From NCBI GenBank assembly GCA_041633555.1, contig JBFKFZ010000016.1, positions 1 through 59,519 of the forward strand: a stretch of 59,519 nucleotides of DNA, written 5' to 3'. Below, piece by piece: positions 16,898 through 26,266 of this stretch; the first letter of the stretch is position 1; every line of letters begins with the position of its first letter. Under the pieces are notes generated by a model that had not been told where the DNA came from, did not search any database, and worked only from the letters and a program-made list of their open reading frames with translations. This DNA comes from JAHEAO01 sp041633555. GTDB taxonomy: Bacteria; Pseudomonadota; Alphaproteobacteria; Rhodobacterales; Rhodobacteraceae. A program made the position numbers and the translations under genes.

Positions 16898-18244
16898 TCA
16901 GCTGGCGGCGCGCTCGACCGCCGCGACGATCTCATCCACGGTCGCGGCGAGAACAACGTCATCCTCGCATTCCGCCATTACCCGGATCAGCGGTTCGGTT
17001 CCCGATTTGCGGATCAACAGGCGTCCAGATCCCGCCAGCCTGGCCTCGGCCTCCGCGATCACCGACTTGACCGGATCAGCATTCAAAGGATCCTGGCCGG
17101 CGGCATAGCGGACGTTCTTCAGGAGCTGCGGCACTGTCTCGAAATTGCGGGTCAAGGCCGATGCCGGCTGGCCGGTCTCGACCATCGCCGCTAGAAACTG
17201 CAACCCGGCCAGAAGCCCGTCGCCGGTCGTGGAAAAGTCGGTCATCACGATATGGCCCGATTGTTCGCCACCCAGATTGAACCCGCCAGCACGCATCTTT
17301 TCGACGACATAGCGGTCTCCGACGGCCGAGCGCTCAAGCCGCAGACCACGCGACTGCAAATGCCGCTCGAGTCCCAGATTGGACATCACCGTCGCAACCA
17401 GAGTGCCGCCGTTCAGCCGGTTCTGGTCTGCCCATCGACCAGCCATCAGCGCCATGATCTGATCGCCGTCGGCGACCTCGCCATTCTCGTCGATGATCAT
17501 CACCCGGTCGGCATCGCCATCGAGACAGATACCGACATGGGCACCATGGGCCGCGACCGTTTCCGCCGCGAGGGTGGTGCTGGTCGAGCCGCATTTGTCG
17601 TTGATATTGAAGCCGTTGGGCGAAACACCGACCGGCACGACATCGGCCCCCAACTCCCACAGAACCTCGGGCGCCGTGCGGTAGGCGGCGCCATTGGCGC
17701 AATCCACGACCACTTTCAGGCCGTCGAGACGCTGCCCTGCCGGAAAGGTGGACTTCACCCGCTCGATATAGCGGAACCGGCCATCATCGATCCGCTTGGC
17801 CCGGCCGATATTGGCGGCCGTGGCCGGTTCCACGCCGTCCGCGACAAGCTGCTCGATCTCGGCCTCTGCATCATCGGACAGCTTGAACCCGTCGGGTCCG
17901 AAGAACTTGATGCCATTGTCATGATGCGGATTGTGACTGGCGGAGATCATCACGCCCACGTCCGCCCGCATCGAGGTGGTCAGCATCCCGACTGCTGGGG
18001 TCGGCACTGGCCCGAGCAGGAACACGTGCATGCCAGTCGAAGTGAACCCCGCGGTCAGCGCATTCTCGAACATGTAGCCCGAAAGCCGGGTATCCTTGCC
18101 GATCACCACGCGGTGGGTCCGGTCGTCGTGCTGTCTGAAGAAGCGCCCCGCTGCCGCGCCAAGGCGGAGCGCCAGATCGGCCGTCATCGGGTGCGAGTTG
18201 GCGGTGCCGCGCACCCCGTCCGTGCCAAAAAGCGATTTTTCCAT
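16898..18244 (-). CDS. glmM: Phosphoglucosamine mutase
   Basis: GlmM converts glucosamine-6-phosphate to glucosamine-1-phosphate for UDP-GlcNAc, peptidoglycan and LPS synthesis. Its 448 residues carry the N-terminal LFGTDGVRG motif, the phosphoserine loop MISASHNPHHDNGIKFFG (about 100), the metal loop CLDGDADRVMIIDENG and the phosphate-binding RKSGTEPLIRVM near the C terminus. The start MEKSLFGTDG is chosen by family fit over an upstream in-frame start. The gene begins 2 bases after the folP stop, so folB-folP-glmM look like one operon. Confidence 0.96.
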   Translation of the reverse strand: MEKSLFGTDGVRGTANSHPMTADLALRLGAAAGRFFRQHDDRTHRVVIGKDTRLSGYMFENALTAGFTSTGMHVFLLGPVPTPAVGMLTTSMRADVGVMISASHNPHHDNGIKFFGPDGFKLSDDAEAEIEQLVADGVEPATAANIGRAKRIDDGRFRYIERVKSTFPAGQRLDGLKVVVDCANGAAYRTAPEVLWELGADVVPVGVSPNGFNINDKCGSTSTTLAAETVAAHGAHVGICLDGDADRVMIIDENGEVADGDQIMALMAGRWADQNRLNGGTLVATVMSNLGLERHLQSRGLRLERSAVGDRYVVEKMRAGGFNLGGEQSGHIVMTDFSTTGDGLLAGLQFLAAMVETGQPASALTRNFETVPQLLKNVRYAAGQDPLNADPVKSVIAEAEARLAGSGRLLIRKSGTEPLIRVMAECEDDVVLAATVDEIVAAVERAAS

Positions 18245-18246
18245 GG

Positions 18247-19257
18247 CTACCGTCCCATGCCTGTCGCGGCCTGCCAAAGCGTCATCGCCTGCCGAGCCTC
18301 GCCAATATCATGAACCCGGTGGATCTGCACCCCTTGCGCCGCCGCCGCAAGGATCACCGCGATCGACCCGGGCAGGCGTTCGTTTGCGTCGGGCGCGTCG
18401 CCAAGCGTGCCGATGAAACGTTTGCGGGACGCGCCGAGGACAATCGGACATCCTAGGCCGTGAAACAGGCTGAGACCGCGCAACAGGGCAAGGTTGTGTT
18501 CGACCGTCTTTCCGAACCCGATCCCCGGATCGATTGCCACGGATCCGCGCGCGATGCCCTGGCTCTCTGCAAAATCGATCCGTTCGGACAGGTAATCATA
18601 GACCTCGAGCAGCACGTGCGCGTAACGCGGCGCCTTCTGCATCGTCGTCGGATCACCCTGCGCATGCATCAGGCAGACCGGCACGCCGGTTTCGGCGGCC
18701 AGCGCGGCCAGCCTCTTGTCATGGGTCAGGGCCGAGACGTCGTTGATCATCGTGGCACCGGCCTTCAGCGCGGCGTAGCCGACTTCTGTCTTGCGGGTGT
18801 CGATCGAGATCGGAAACTGCGATTCCGCCCGGATCGCCGCGATCACCGGCTCGGTCCGCTTGATCTCGATGTCGGTGGGTACGGCCTCTGCTCCGGGCCG
18901 GGTCGATTCCCCGCCGATATCGATGATATCCGCACCCATCGCCGCCAAATGAACCGCCTGGCCGAGCGCGGCTTCGGGCGCAAGGAACCGGCCGCCATCC
19001 GAAAAGCTGTCTGGCGTGACATTGAGAATGCCCATCAGCCGGGGCTGATCGAGGGCAACGCCTGCGAGCGGCGGCCGAGTTGCGGTGATCCGGTCGAGTA
19101 TCTCTGCCGGGATCTCTTCTGCGGGAACGATCTGCGACGGTTCACCGCGCTCGATCCGCTCGGCATGGGTGAACCAGGCCCACCCCCCCGCAATCGTTAC
19201 GGCATCATCAGGTCGGGTCTGGTCGGTCTGTGGCAGAGGACGGTAATAGACGGTCAT
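18247..19257 (-). CDS. folP: Dihydropteroate synthase
   Basis: FolP condenses 4-aminobenzoate with the pterin pyrophosphate to form dihydropteroate and is the sulfonamide target. Conserved loops are LMGILNVTPDSFSDGG (about 74-89), DIGGESTRPGAE, SIDTRKTEV, INDVSALT, DPGIGFGKT and the phosphate-binding GASRKRFIG. At 336 residues it is longer than typical (about 280) because of an N-terminal extension of about 65 residues, which is usual in Rhodobacterales as far as I recall. It is the second gene of folB-folP-glmM. Confidence 0.95.
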   Translation of the reverse strand: MTVYYRPLPQTDQTRPDDAVTIAGGWAWFTHAERIERGEPSQIVPAEEIPAEILDRITATRPPLAGVALDQPRLMGILNVTPDSFSDGGRFLAPEAALGQAVHLAAMGADIIDIGGESTRPGAEAVPTDIEIKRTEPVIAAIRAESQFPISIDTRKTEVGYAALKAGATMINDVSALTHDKRLAALAAETGVPVCLMHAQGDPTTMQKAPRYAHVLLEVYDYLSERIDFAESQGIARGSVAIDPGIGFGKTVEHNLALLRGLSLFHGLGCPIVLGASRKRFIGTLGDAPDANERLPGSIAVILAAAAQGVQIHRVHDIGEARQAMTLWQAATGMGR

Positions 19258-19296
19258 GGTTCAAGATATCTGGCAACGGCACCCGCTTGGCAAGTG

Positions 19297-20226
19297 TCAG
19301 AAGATCGAAGCGGTATCGATGGGCAGCGTTCGCACGGAAAGATCATCGACGCTCGGCGGAGCGGTGCCGATGCAGATCAGCGCTCTGGCTTGCAGCACGC
19401 CCGCGAACCAGCCGACAAGCGCGGCGGCACCTTGTGGCCGCGCAGACGGCCCGTCGACGGCATCCAGAACCATCTTCGATGGCGCCCAGACCGCGATCTG
19501 CCGGTTTGCGGCGGCCCAGTCGAGTTCCGTCCGGCTGCCCATCACGACGCAGCGCGGGTCACGGCCCGCCAGAACCCATGCATTCTGCTCGATGGCCAGC
19601 AGGTCGATGCGGCGCTGCGCACCGGCCGCGCGGGAATTCGGCGCAGTGCTGTCGGCTGGACCGACGCAGAACATGACCGGAAAACCGGCGGCCTGCAATT
19701 CATCGATCCAGCCTGACAGGCGGTCGGACTGCATCGCCGCATTCGACAGGAATATCACCAGCGGCCGTGACGAATCCTCCGGGGCAGCGCTCGGGTCCGC
19801 CGCGACCTGGCCCTTCGCCCGGACGATCTCGACCCCAAGGGCGCCCGGCCCCCGGTCAAGCTTTTCGACGCGGACGAAAACCCTTTCTGCCTGGGGCTCA
19901 GCAAGGATAGCCTGCGCGATCCTTTCAGCCAGCGTTTCCAGCAGGTTCAGCCGTTCGGCTTGAAGTTCATGGTGAATGGCCTGCGTGATCGTGTCATACG
20001 ACAGGATACGGTCAACATCGTCGTCAACGGGTTCGGTCGACGACCTGACCTCTACCACCACATTGAACTTCACCCGCTGGGTCCTGCCGCGCTCGGACTG
20101 GAAAGCGCCGATCTCGACCTTGACCACATAGTCGCGGAGCGAAATCCGATCGAGCGGGTCCGGTCCGGATGTCGCTGCCGCACGGGCTTCGGGGTGCGCG
20201 AACGCGTCGCGTATCTCTGTGCTCAT
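19297..20226 (-). CDS. folB: Dihydroneopterin aldolase with C-terminal extension
   Basis: Residues about 25-130 form the FolB domain, which cleaves dihydroneopterin to 6-hydroxymethyl-dihydropterin: DRISLRDYVVKVEIGAFQSE, the conserved DTITQAI region, LLETLAERIAQAIL and VFVRVEKLDRGPGALGVEIVR. Stand-alone FolB is about 120 residues, while this protein has 309. The extra about 170 residues (PLVIFLSNAAMQSDRL onwards) form an alpha/beta domain I cannot assign. It is the first gene of folB-folP-glmM. Confidence 0.88.
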   Translation of the reverse strand: MSTEIRDAFAHPEARAAATSGPDPLDRISLRDYVVKVEIGAFQSERGRTQRVKFNVVVEVRSSTEPVDDDVDRILSYDTITQAIHHELQAERLNLLETLAERIAQAILAEPQAERVFVRVEKLDRGPGALGVEIVRAKGQVAADPSAAPEDSSRPLVIFLSNAAMQSDRLSGWIDELQAAGFPVMFCVGPADSTAPNSRAAGAQRRIDLLAIEQNAWVLAGRDPRCVVMGSRTELDWAAANRQIAVWAPSKMVLDAVDGPSARPQGAAALVGWFAGVLQARALICIGTAPPSVDDLSVRTLPIDTASIF

Positions 20227-20305
20227 GGCAGCGGTCTATACAGGCAGGGCACGAAGAGCTATCGCAAAGTCAGGACGCTCAGATCGCTCCCGCGCCGAGT
20301 CGCGG

Positions 20306-20986
20306 TCAGCTGTTGGAAGCGGCCTGGGTCGGCATACGGTAGAAGTGATGGACACCGATCGTCGTGGTACGAGCAAACTTGCGCGACCAGTTGGGGTTGA
20401 CTGCCTTCGTATGGTAATGCGTCGCACCTTCGGTCAACTTCCGCGGTGCGCCGTCAAGCATCAGCCGCGCGACCTTACCGACCCGTCTCCAGGCTTTCTT
20501 TTCGTTGATGATTTCCTTGGCGCCGTCACAGGTATAGGTGAACTGGCACTGATAGCGCTTGCCGGTGCCTTGGTTCACGACGCTGCAGACCGAATTCGGA
20601 AAGCGCCGACTGGCAACCCGGTTCAAGATGACTTCGGCGACCGCGAACTGGCCCTTGACGCTTTCGCCGCGCGCTTCGAAGTATAGCGCCTCGGTCAGGC
20701 AGCGCCATTCTTCGCCGCCAGTGGCAGGCGGCTGGCCGGATAGGAACTGCTTGCTGTAGCTGACAGTCTTTACCGATTTCGGCTGCGGCACGGTTTGCAG
20801 GCGCTTGAACTGTGCCGATGCAACGGACTGCATGGCGATGCGTTCATGGCCGAGTAGCTCGGTCAACTCGCCGTTCAGATCCAGACCCGGATCGTTGGAT
20901 GTGCTGACTGCCACATCGGCAGAGGCGGTTCCGACAAACGTCGAAAACACCAGAGCGCACAATGAATGTGTTAGCCGAAGCCGCAT
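20306..20986 (-). CDS. SleB-like cell wall hydrolase
   Basis: The 226-residue exported protein has a signal peptide ending in TASADV (about 1-23) and a C-terminal Hydrolase_2/SleB domain (about 95-220) with CLTEALYFEARGESVKGQ (catalytic Glu in the YFEARGE motif), AVAEVILNRVASRRFP, QCQFTYTCDG and ATHYHTKAVNP. These enzymes are lytic transglycosylase-like murein hydrolases. The start MRLRLTHSL gives a good signal peptide; 22 codons upstream are open but spoil it. Two conserved cysteines may form a disulfide. Confidence 0.88.
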   Translation of the reverse strand: MRLRLTHSLCALVFSTFVGTASADVAVSTSNDPGLDLNGELTELLGHERIAMQSVASAQFKRLQTVPQPKSVKTVSYSKQFLSGQPPATGGEEWRCLTEALYFEARGESVKGQFAVAEVILNRVASRRFPNSVCSVVNQGTGKRYQCQFTYTCDGAKEIINEKKAWRRVGKVARLMLDGAPRKLTEGATHYHTKAVNPNWSRKFARTTTIGVHHFYRMPTQAASNS

Positions 20987-21162
20987 ATTGCCCCCAGATT
21001 TCTGGCACCGATGGGCATATCCCTCCGGCGAACTCGGGGCCAAATAGGCCATGAAATCCGATGCGTCTACCCCCTGGGGCGATTCGTCGGCGCATATCCG
21101 CTATGCACTCAGAACAAGCAAGCACAATCTTAGGTTTAGTCAGGATAATCTTTTGTTTAGAG

Positions 21163-23727
21163 TCAGTCGCTTGTCTGTTTACCCAGGGAAACATGCTGTT
21201 TCAGCGCCAGGCGCGCTGCAGCAAGGCGCGCCACCGGGACGCGGTACGGCGAGCAGGAAACGTAGTCGAACCCGGCCGAACGGCAGAAGGCGATAGATTC
21301 GGGGTTGCCGCCATGTTCGCCGCAAATCGCCAGCGTGATATCGGGCCGCGCTTTGCGTCCACGCTCGGCCCCGATGGTCAGCAACTCCCCTACCCCATCG
21401 GTATCGAGGATATGGAACGGATCCTCCGAGAAGACGCCCTTGTTGACATATTCGTTCATGAAGCGCCCTGCATCGTCTCGGGACAGGCCGTATGTCATTT
21501 GGGTCAGGTCGTTGGTCCCGAAAGACAGGAACGCCGAATGCTGCGCGATGTCATAAGCCATCAGCGCCGCGCGCGGCGTTTCCACCATAACACCGAGCCG
21601 ATAGGTGAAGTCTGCCCCCTGTTCGGTGCGGACCGCAGCAGCGACGGCATCGACGCTCGACTTGACGATCTCGACTTCGCGCCGGGCGCTGACCAGCGGG
21701 ATCATGATCTCGGGGACGACCGGATCGCCTTGCCGGCTGGCCTCGATCGTTGCCTCGAAGATGGCGCGGAACTGCATTTCGTAGATTTCCGGCACCGTGA
21801 TCCCCAGGCGCACCCCGCGCATGCCCAGCATCGGATTGAATTCCGACAACGCCTCGATGCGGCGGGTGACATCGGAAAGCGGCAACGCGAGTGCCTCGGC
21901 CAGTTCGCGCATTCCCTCGCGATCCGAGGGCAGGAATTCGTGCAAGGGCGGGTCAAAGAGTCGGATGCAGACCGGCAATCCCTGCATGATCTGGAAGAGC
22001 TCGATAAAATCGGTGCGCTGCATCGGCAGCAGGCGCTCCAGCGCGGCGGCGCGATCGGTGGCATCGTCGGTGAAGATCAACTCGCGCATGACCGTCAGGC
22101 GATCTTCGTCGAAGAACATGTGCTCGGTCCGGCACAGACCGATGCCTTGTGCCGCGAATGTCCGCGCCACCTTCGCCTCGGCCGGTGTGTCGGCATTGGC
22201 GCGGATCTCGATGTCGCGGGCCTCATCCGCCCAGCCCAGAAGCGACTGAAACGCGTCGTCGAGGGCGGGCTCAAGCAGATCGGCAGCACCTGCCAGAACT
22301 TCTCCGGTGCTGCCGTCGATGGTCAGGGTATCGCCTTCTCGCACCGTGCGGCCATCCGGCGTATTCAAGGATTTCTCCTTGTGGTTCAGCCGGATCCCGG
22401 ATGCGCCGACGACGCAAGGCAGGCCCAGCCCGCGCGCGATGACCGCTGCGTGGCTGGTGACGCCACCGCGTTCGGTCAGGACCCCGACCGAGGCATGCAT
22501 GCCACGAATATCCTCGGGCGTGGTTTCCCGACGCACGAGCACGCAAGGCTCGCCGCGAGACGCACTCGCCTGAGCGGCGGCGGCCGAGAAGACGACCCGC
22601 CCCGCAGCCGCCCCCGGGCTGGCGGGAATGCCGGCGATGATGACGTCGCGCTTGCCGCGCGGATCGACCTGCCGGTGCAGCAGCTCCGACAGCGAGCGTG
22701 GTTCGATCCGCAAGACGGCGTCCTTCTTGTCGATCACCCGATCCTCGGCCAGCGCGACGGCGATTCTGACCGCCGCCCGGGCCGAGCGCGGGATCCGCGT
22801 CGTATCGAGAATATGCAGTTCACCCTTCTCGACGGTGAATTCCAACTGCATTTCCTCGCGCAGTTTCTCGCGGCAGGTATCCCCGTATTTCTTCAGTTTC
22901 TCAAAGACTTCCGGCAACTGCCCTTCCAAGGACGGCCCGCGGGGATCGTTTGTGAGATAGATCGCGCCGTTGGTGGCGCGCAGCGCGTCGCGGCCCTGGC
23001 TCTGGCCCAGATAACGACCGGTGATGCGGGACTGGCCCGTCGTACTGTCGGCGAACTGGATCACGCCTGAGCCGCTCTCGCCCGGCCCGACGCCCAGTAC
23101 CATCTGCTGAACGACAAGACCCAGACCGGCATCCGCAGGAGCCCCCCGGGCCTGCCGTAACAGGCGCGCCGTGGTACCTTCCCAAGCGCGGGCCATGGAG
23201 CGAACGACCTCGATCAGCTGATCGGCCGGGTCTTGCGGGAAATAGTCGTCGGTCTCGGCCTCGTAGGCGGCGAAGGCGGCTTTCAAAGCGGCCTTGTTCA
23301 GGCCGTTGCCGTGCTCGAACATTTCCGGATCAAGGCGGGCGACATTGATCGCGTAGGATTGGACGAAACGCAGGTAGAGCGCGTTGGCCGCCTCCTCGCC
23401 ATGGGTCTCGACCAGTTCGGCATGGCGAGCATCGTTCATGCCGATGTTCAGAATCGCCCCCGGGCCACCCCAGTCGGGATCCTGGCTGGACGGACGGACG
23501 GAGACGAGCGGGGTTTCGAACGTCGCCAAAAGCCCTGCAATATCAGGGATTTCTCCGGCGGCTATGCGGTGCACAGAGTCAAAGGACATGGCTACGGTCT
23601 GCGGCACCGGAAAATCGAGGCGGATCAGCCGCTGCAGTGCCTTGGCACGGCCGCCATGCGTGTCGACCGCGATCGGGGCGACGCGGCGGATCCGGGTGAA
23701 ACCTTTGAATTCAACATGTTTCTGCAC
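21163..23727 (-). CDS. PEP/pyruvate-binding dikinase (PPDK-like)
   Basis: This large phosphotransfer enzyme interconverts pyruvate and phosphoenolpyruvate. In order it has an N-terminal ATP-grasp nucleotide domain (about 30-330), a swivelling phosphohistidine domain with GGVTSHAAVIARGLG, and a C-terminal PEP/pyruvate TIM barrel with GLCRTEHMFFDEDR, LSFGTNDLTQMTYG and the catalytic cysteine in CGEHGGNPES. I prefer the GTG start at 23727 because GGAAAGG lies 7 bases upstream and the protein then begins with the family-like QKHVEFKGFTRI; the frame is open to 23814 (ATG at 23805). It is 854 residues from this start, a little shorter than classic PPDK. It follows glyS on the same strand. Confidence 0.88.
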   Translation of the reverse strand: MQKHVEFKGFTRIRRVAPIAVDTHGGRAKALQRLIRLDFPVPQTVAMSFDSVHRIAAGEIPDIAGLLATFETPLVSVRPSSQDPDWGGPGAILNIGMNDARHAELVETHGEEAANALYLRFVQSYAINVARLDPEMFEHGNGLNKAALKAAFAAYEAETDDYFPQDPADQLIEVVRSMARAWEGTTARLLRQARGAPADAGLGLVVQQMVLGVGPGESGSGVIQFADSTTGQSRITGRYLGQSQGRDALRATNGAIYLTNDPRGPSLEGQLPEVFEKLKKYGDTCREKLREEMQLEFTVEKGELHILDTTRIPRSARAAVRIAVALAEDRVIDKKDAVLRIEPRSLSELLHRQVDPRGKRDVIIAGIPASPGAAAGRVVFSAAAAQASASRGEPCVLVRRETTPEDIRGMHASVGVLTERGGVTSHAAVIARGLGLPCVVGASGIRLNHKEKSLNTPDGRTVREGDTLTIDGSTGEVLAGAADLLEPALDDAFQSLLGWADEARDIEIRANADTPAEAKVARTFAAQGIGLCRTEHMFFDEDRLTVMRELIFTDDATDRAAALERLLPMQRTDFIELFQIMQGLPVCIRLFDPPLHEFLPSDREGMRELAEALALPLSDVTRRIEALSEFNPMLGMRGVRLGITVPEIYEMQFRAIFEATIEASRQGDPVVPEIMIPLVSARREVEIVKSSVDAVAAAVRTEQGADFTYRLGVMVETPRAALMAYDIAQHSAFLSFGTNDLTQMTYGLSRDDAGRFMNEYVNKGVFSEDPFHILDTDGVGELLTIGAERGRKARPDITLAICGEHGGNPESIAFCRSAGFDYVSCSPYRVPVARLAAARLALKQHVSLGKQTSD

Positions 23728-23837
23728 TGCGGCACCTTTCCGGGGCGAGTGCAGGATAACGCCGGGCGCATTCGGCGCAACTGAAACGTTACAAACCTCT
23801 AACATGCCTGTCACTGGTCGAGGTCTGGCAGCAAGAG

Positions 23838-23859
23838 GTCCCGGCTCGAGGGCCGGGAC
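23838..23859 (-). terminator. Hairpin after glyS
   Basis: GTCCCGGC (minus strand from 23859) pairs with GCCGGGAC (ending 23838) around a 6-base loop, starting 17 bases after the glyS stop. CTCTT follows, so there is no clear U-run. It could be a terminator or a processing stem between glyS and the dikinase gene. Confidence 0.45.
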
Positions 23860-23875
23860 AGCGGCGACGTGGCGA

Positions 23876-26146
23876 TCAGCCCTCGATCTTAGTGAGGTCG
23901 GCCACCGAAAGACAAAGCGCGCGGATGCGGTTGAGCAGATTCAGCCGGTTGCGCCGGATGATCTGGTTGTCGGTGTTGACCTGTACCGCCTGGAAGAAGG
24001 CGTCGAGCGGACCGCGAAGGGTGGCCATCGCCGACATGGCTGCGGTGAAATCCTCGGCTTTCATTGCAGGGTCGATCTTCGCCTCGGCCCGATCCAGGGC
24101 GGCGAAGAGGGATTTCTCCTCGGGCGTTTCGGCAAACTTCACATCGGCACCGTAGGAATACTCGACGCCGTCTTTTTCCTCGGCTTGCGTGAGGATGTTG
24201 TTGGCTCGCTTGGACCCTTGCAGGAGGTTTTCACCGTCGTCAGTCTTGAGGGTCTCGGAGAGCGCCTCGGCGCGTTTGACGAGGAGGGTCAGGTCGTCGT
24301 TGTTGGGCATGGCGATGCAGGCGTCGATGACATCATAGCGGATGCCACGGTCGCGGAGGTAGACCTTGAGACGGTCGTGGAGGAAGGCGAGGAGGTCGTT
24401 GGCATCTGCTTCCGCTTTGCCAAAAGCCTGCTCCAGTTCGGCTTTACGATACTCATACTTGACCACGTCTGCCTCGCGTTTCTGCAATTCCTCAACAAGC
24501 CTCCGCATTTCATCGAACGTTGTTGGTTTGGACGGTTCACCAAACTGCTTTAGGAGTTCCGCTTGCTGGTTTAGCTCTTTCACGAGTGCGTAAAGCGAGC
24601 CGAGGCCAGCCATATGATCGAAGGTAGCGCTAGCTAGAAAACTATGAGCGAGATTTGATCTAATTCCATTCTCCAAGATCAACCGAATAACCCCCAAAGC
24701 TGCCCTGCGCAGGGCGAATGGGTCTTTGCTGCCGGTCGGCTTCTCGTTAATCGCCCAGAACCCCGTCAACGTGTCGATCTTGTCGGCCAGCGCCACGGCC
24801 ACCGAGACCGGCGCGGTTGGCACGGCGTCTGACGGCCCTAGGGGCGAGTAGTGCTCGGCGCATGCTTGCGGAACGCCGTCATCGTGGCCTGCCAACTCGG
24901 CGTAGTAGCGGCCCATGATGCCTTGCAGTTCGGGGAATTCACCGACCATCTGGCTGGTTAGATCGGCCTTGGCGATGCGGGCGGCCTCGGCGGCGAGGTC
25001 GGGTTTCGCACCGACCAGCGGGGCGATTTCGCGGGCGAGCGCCTCGATGCGCTGGATGCGGTCGGCTTGACTTCCGAGTTTGTTGTGGAAGGTCACATGC
25101 GCCAGCGGTTTGGCCATGCCTTCAAGGCCGATCTCCTTGACCGTCCGCAGGTCGTTCTCCCAAAAGAACTTGGCGTCCGAGAGCCGCGCGGCCAGCACTT
25201 TCTGATTGCCCTGAAGGATCGTGGCCCCGTGGTCGGCGGTCTGGGTATTGGCGACGGTGACAAATTTCTCGATCCGGCCGGTTTTCGGGTTCCGCACGGA
25301 GAAGAATTTCTGGTGCTCGCGCATCGAGGTTTGCAGCACCTCGGGCGGCAGGCCGAGGAAGTCCTTGCCGATCTCACCCATCAGGACGACCGGCCATTCG
25401 ACGAGGCCCGCAACCTCGGCCAGAAGGGCCTTGTCCTCGACGACTTCCAGTCCTTGCGCGAAGGCAATCGTTGTGGTGTCGTGCCAGATCTGGCTGGCGC
25501 GGGTCTCGGTGTTCAGGATCACGTGGGCGGTTTGCAGCTTGGCGGCGTAATCGTCGAAGCTGGCGACCTTGATCGCCCGTCTTGAATAGAAACGGTGGCC
25601 TAGCGTGGTATCGCCAGCGGTCAGGCCGTCGATGGTGAGCGGGACGATGCTGACGCCGTCTTCAGCGGTCAGGATACAGAGGATCGAGTGCAGCGGGCGA
25701 ACCCAGCGGAGCGACCCCGCGCCCCAGCGCATCGATTTCGGCCAGGGAAAAGTGCGGATCGTGCTTTCCAGCACATTGGCGACGATCTCGGCGGCGGGGC
25801 GGCCGGGCTTGGTGATCGTGGCGAACCAGACCTCGCCCTTGCCTGCCTCGCGCGCCTCGAGCTGATCACGGGTCAGGCCGGTGGAGCGCAGGAAGCCCTC
25901 CAGCGCCCTTTCCGGCGCGTCGGTGCGCGGGCCCTTGCGTTCCTCGCAGGTCGTGGGGCTTTCGGCGGTTAGCCCCTCGACAGACAGCGCGAGGCGGCGC
26001 GGGGTCGAGAACGCACCGGCGCTGGCATAGGTCAGGCCGGCCTCGACAAGACCATTGGTGATCATCGCCTTGAGGCCGGCGGCGGCATTGGCCTGCATCC
26101 GGGCGGGGATTTCCTCGGAGAAGAGTTCGATCAGGAGGTCAGGCAT
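23876..26146 (-). CDS. glyS: Glycine--tRNA ligase beta subunit
   Basis: This is the beta subunit of the bacterial alpha2-beta2 glycyl-tRNA synthetase; it carries tRNA recognition, while catalysis lies in GlyQ. Family segments are LLIELFSEEIPARMQ at the start, TPRRLALSVEGL, GHRFYSRRAIKV, AEVAGLVEWPVVLMGE and the C-terminal LLNRIRALCLSVADLTKIEG. At 756 residues it is longer than the usual 690-720. The excess lies at about 500-582, a lysine/glutamate-rich coiled-coil-like stretch whose DNA is clearly lower in G+C than the rest. Confidence 0.94.
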   Translation of the reverse strand: MPDLLIELFSEEIPARMQANAAAGLKAMITNGLVEAGLTYASAGAFSTPRRLALSVEGLTAESPTTCEERKGPRTDAPERALEGFLRSTGLTRDQLEAREAGKGEVWFATITKPGRPAAEIVANVLESTIRTFPWPKSMRWGAGSLRWVRPLHSILCILTAEDGVSIVPLTIDGLTAGDTTLGHRFYSRRAIKVASFDDYAAKLQTAHVILNTETRASQIWHDTTTIAFAQGLEVVEDKALLAEVAGLVEWPVVLMGEIGKDFLGLPPEVLQTSMREHQKFFSVRNPKTGRIEKFVTVANTQTADHGATILQGNQKVLAARLSDAKFFWENDLRTVKEIGLEGMAKPLAHVTFHNKLGSQADRIQRIEALAREIAPLVGAKPDLAAEAARIAKADLTSQMVGEFPELQGIMGRYYAELAGHDDGVPQACAEHYSPLGPSDAVPTAPVSVAVALADKIDTLTGFWAINEKPTGSKDPFALRRAALGVIRLILENGIRSNLAHSFLASATFDHMAGLGSLYALVKELNQQAELLKQFGEPSKPTTFDEMRRLVEELQKREADVVKYEYRKAELEQAFGKAEADANDLLAFLHDRLKVYLRDRGIRYDVIDACIAMPNNDDLTLLVKRAEALSETLKTDDGENLLQGSKRANNILTQAEEKDGVEYSYGADVKFAETPEEKSLFAALDRAEAKIDPAMKAEDFTAAMSAMATLRGPLDAFFQAVQVNTDNQIIRRNRLNLLNRIRALCLSVADLTKIEG

Positions 26147-26187
26147 GACGGGTTCTTTTGGAATTGATGTTGGCAGGCGATATCAGA

Positions 26188-26220
26188 GGCTTGCGACCGC
26201 CCCCAGGGTGGGCGCAAGCC
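26188..26220 (-). other. Long hairpin between DUF6446-like gene and glyS
   Basis: GGCTTGCG (26188-26195) is complementary to CGCAAGCC (26213-26220), and the inner segments CCGCCC and GGGTGG extend the stem with one mismatch. It lies in the 120-base gap upstream of glyS. No U-run follows on the minus strand. Confidence 0.45.
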
Positions 26221-26266
26221 GGGACGCGGCGCGCCCTGGCGAGATGGATCGAACCTAGAGCGCAAG

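Noticed and set aside
23384..24553. 389-codon plus-strand frame spanning the dikinase/glyS junction
   Set aside because: It is antisense to two well-supported genes, and its sequence is just the complement of their codons.
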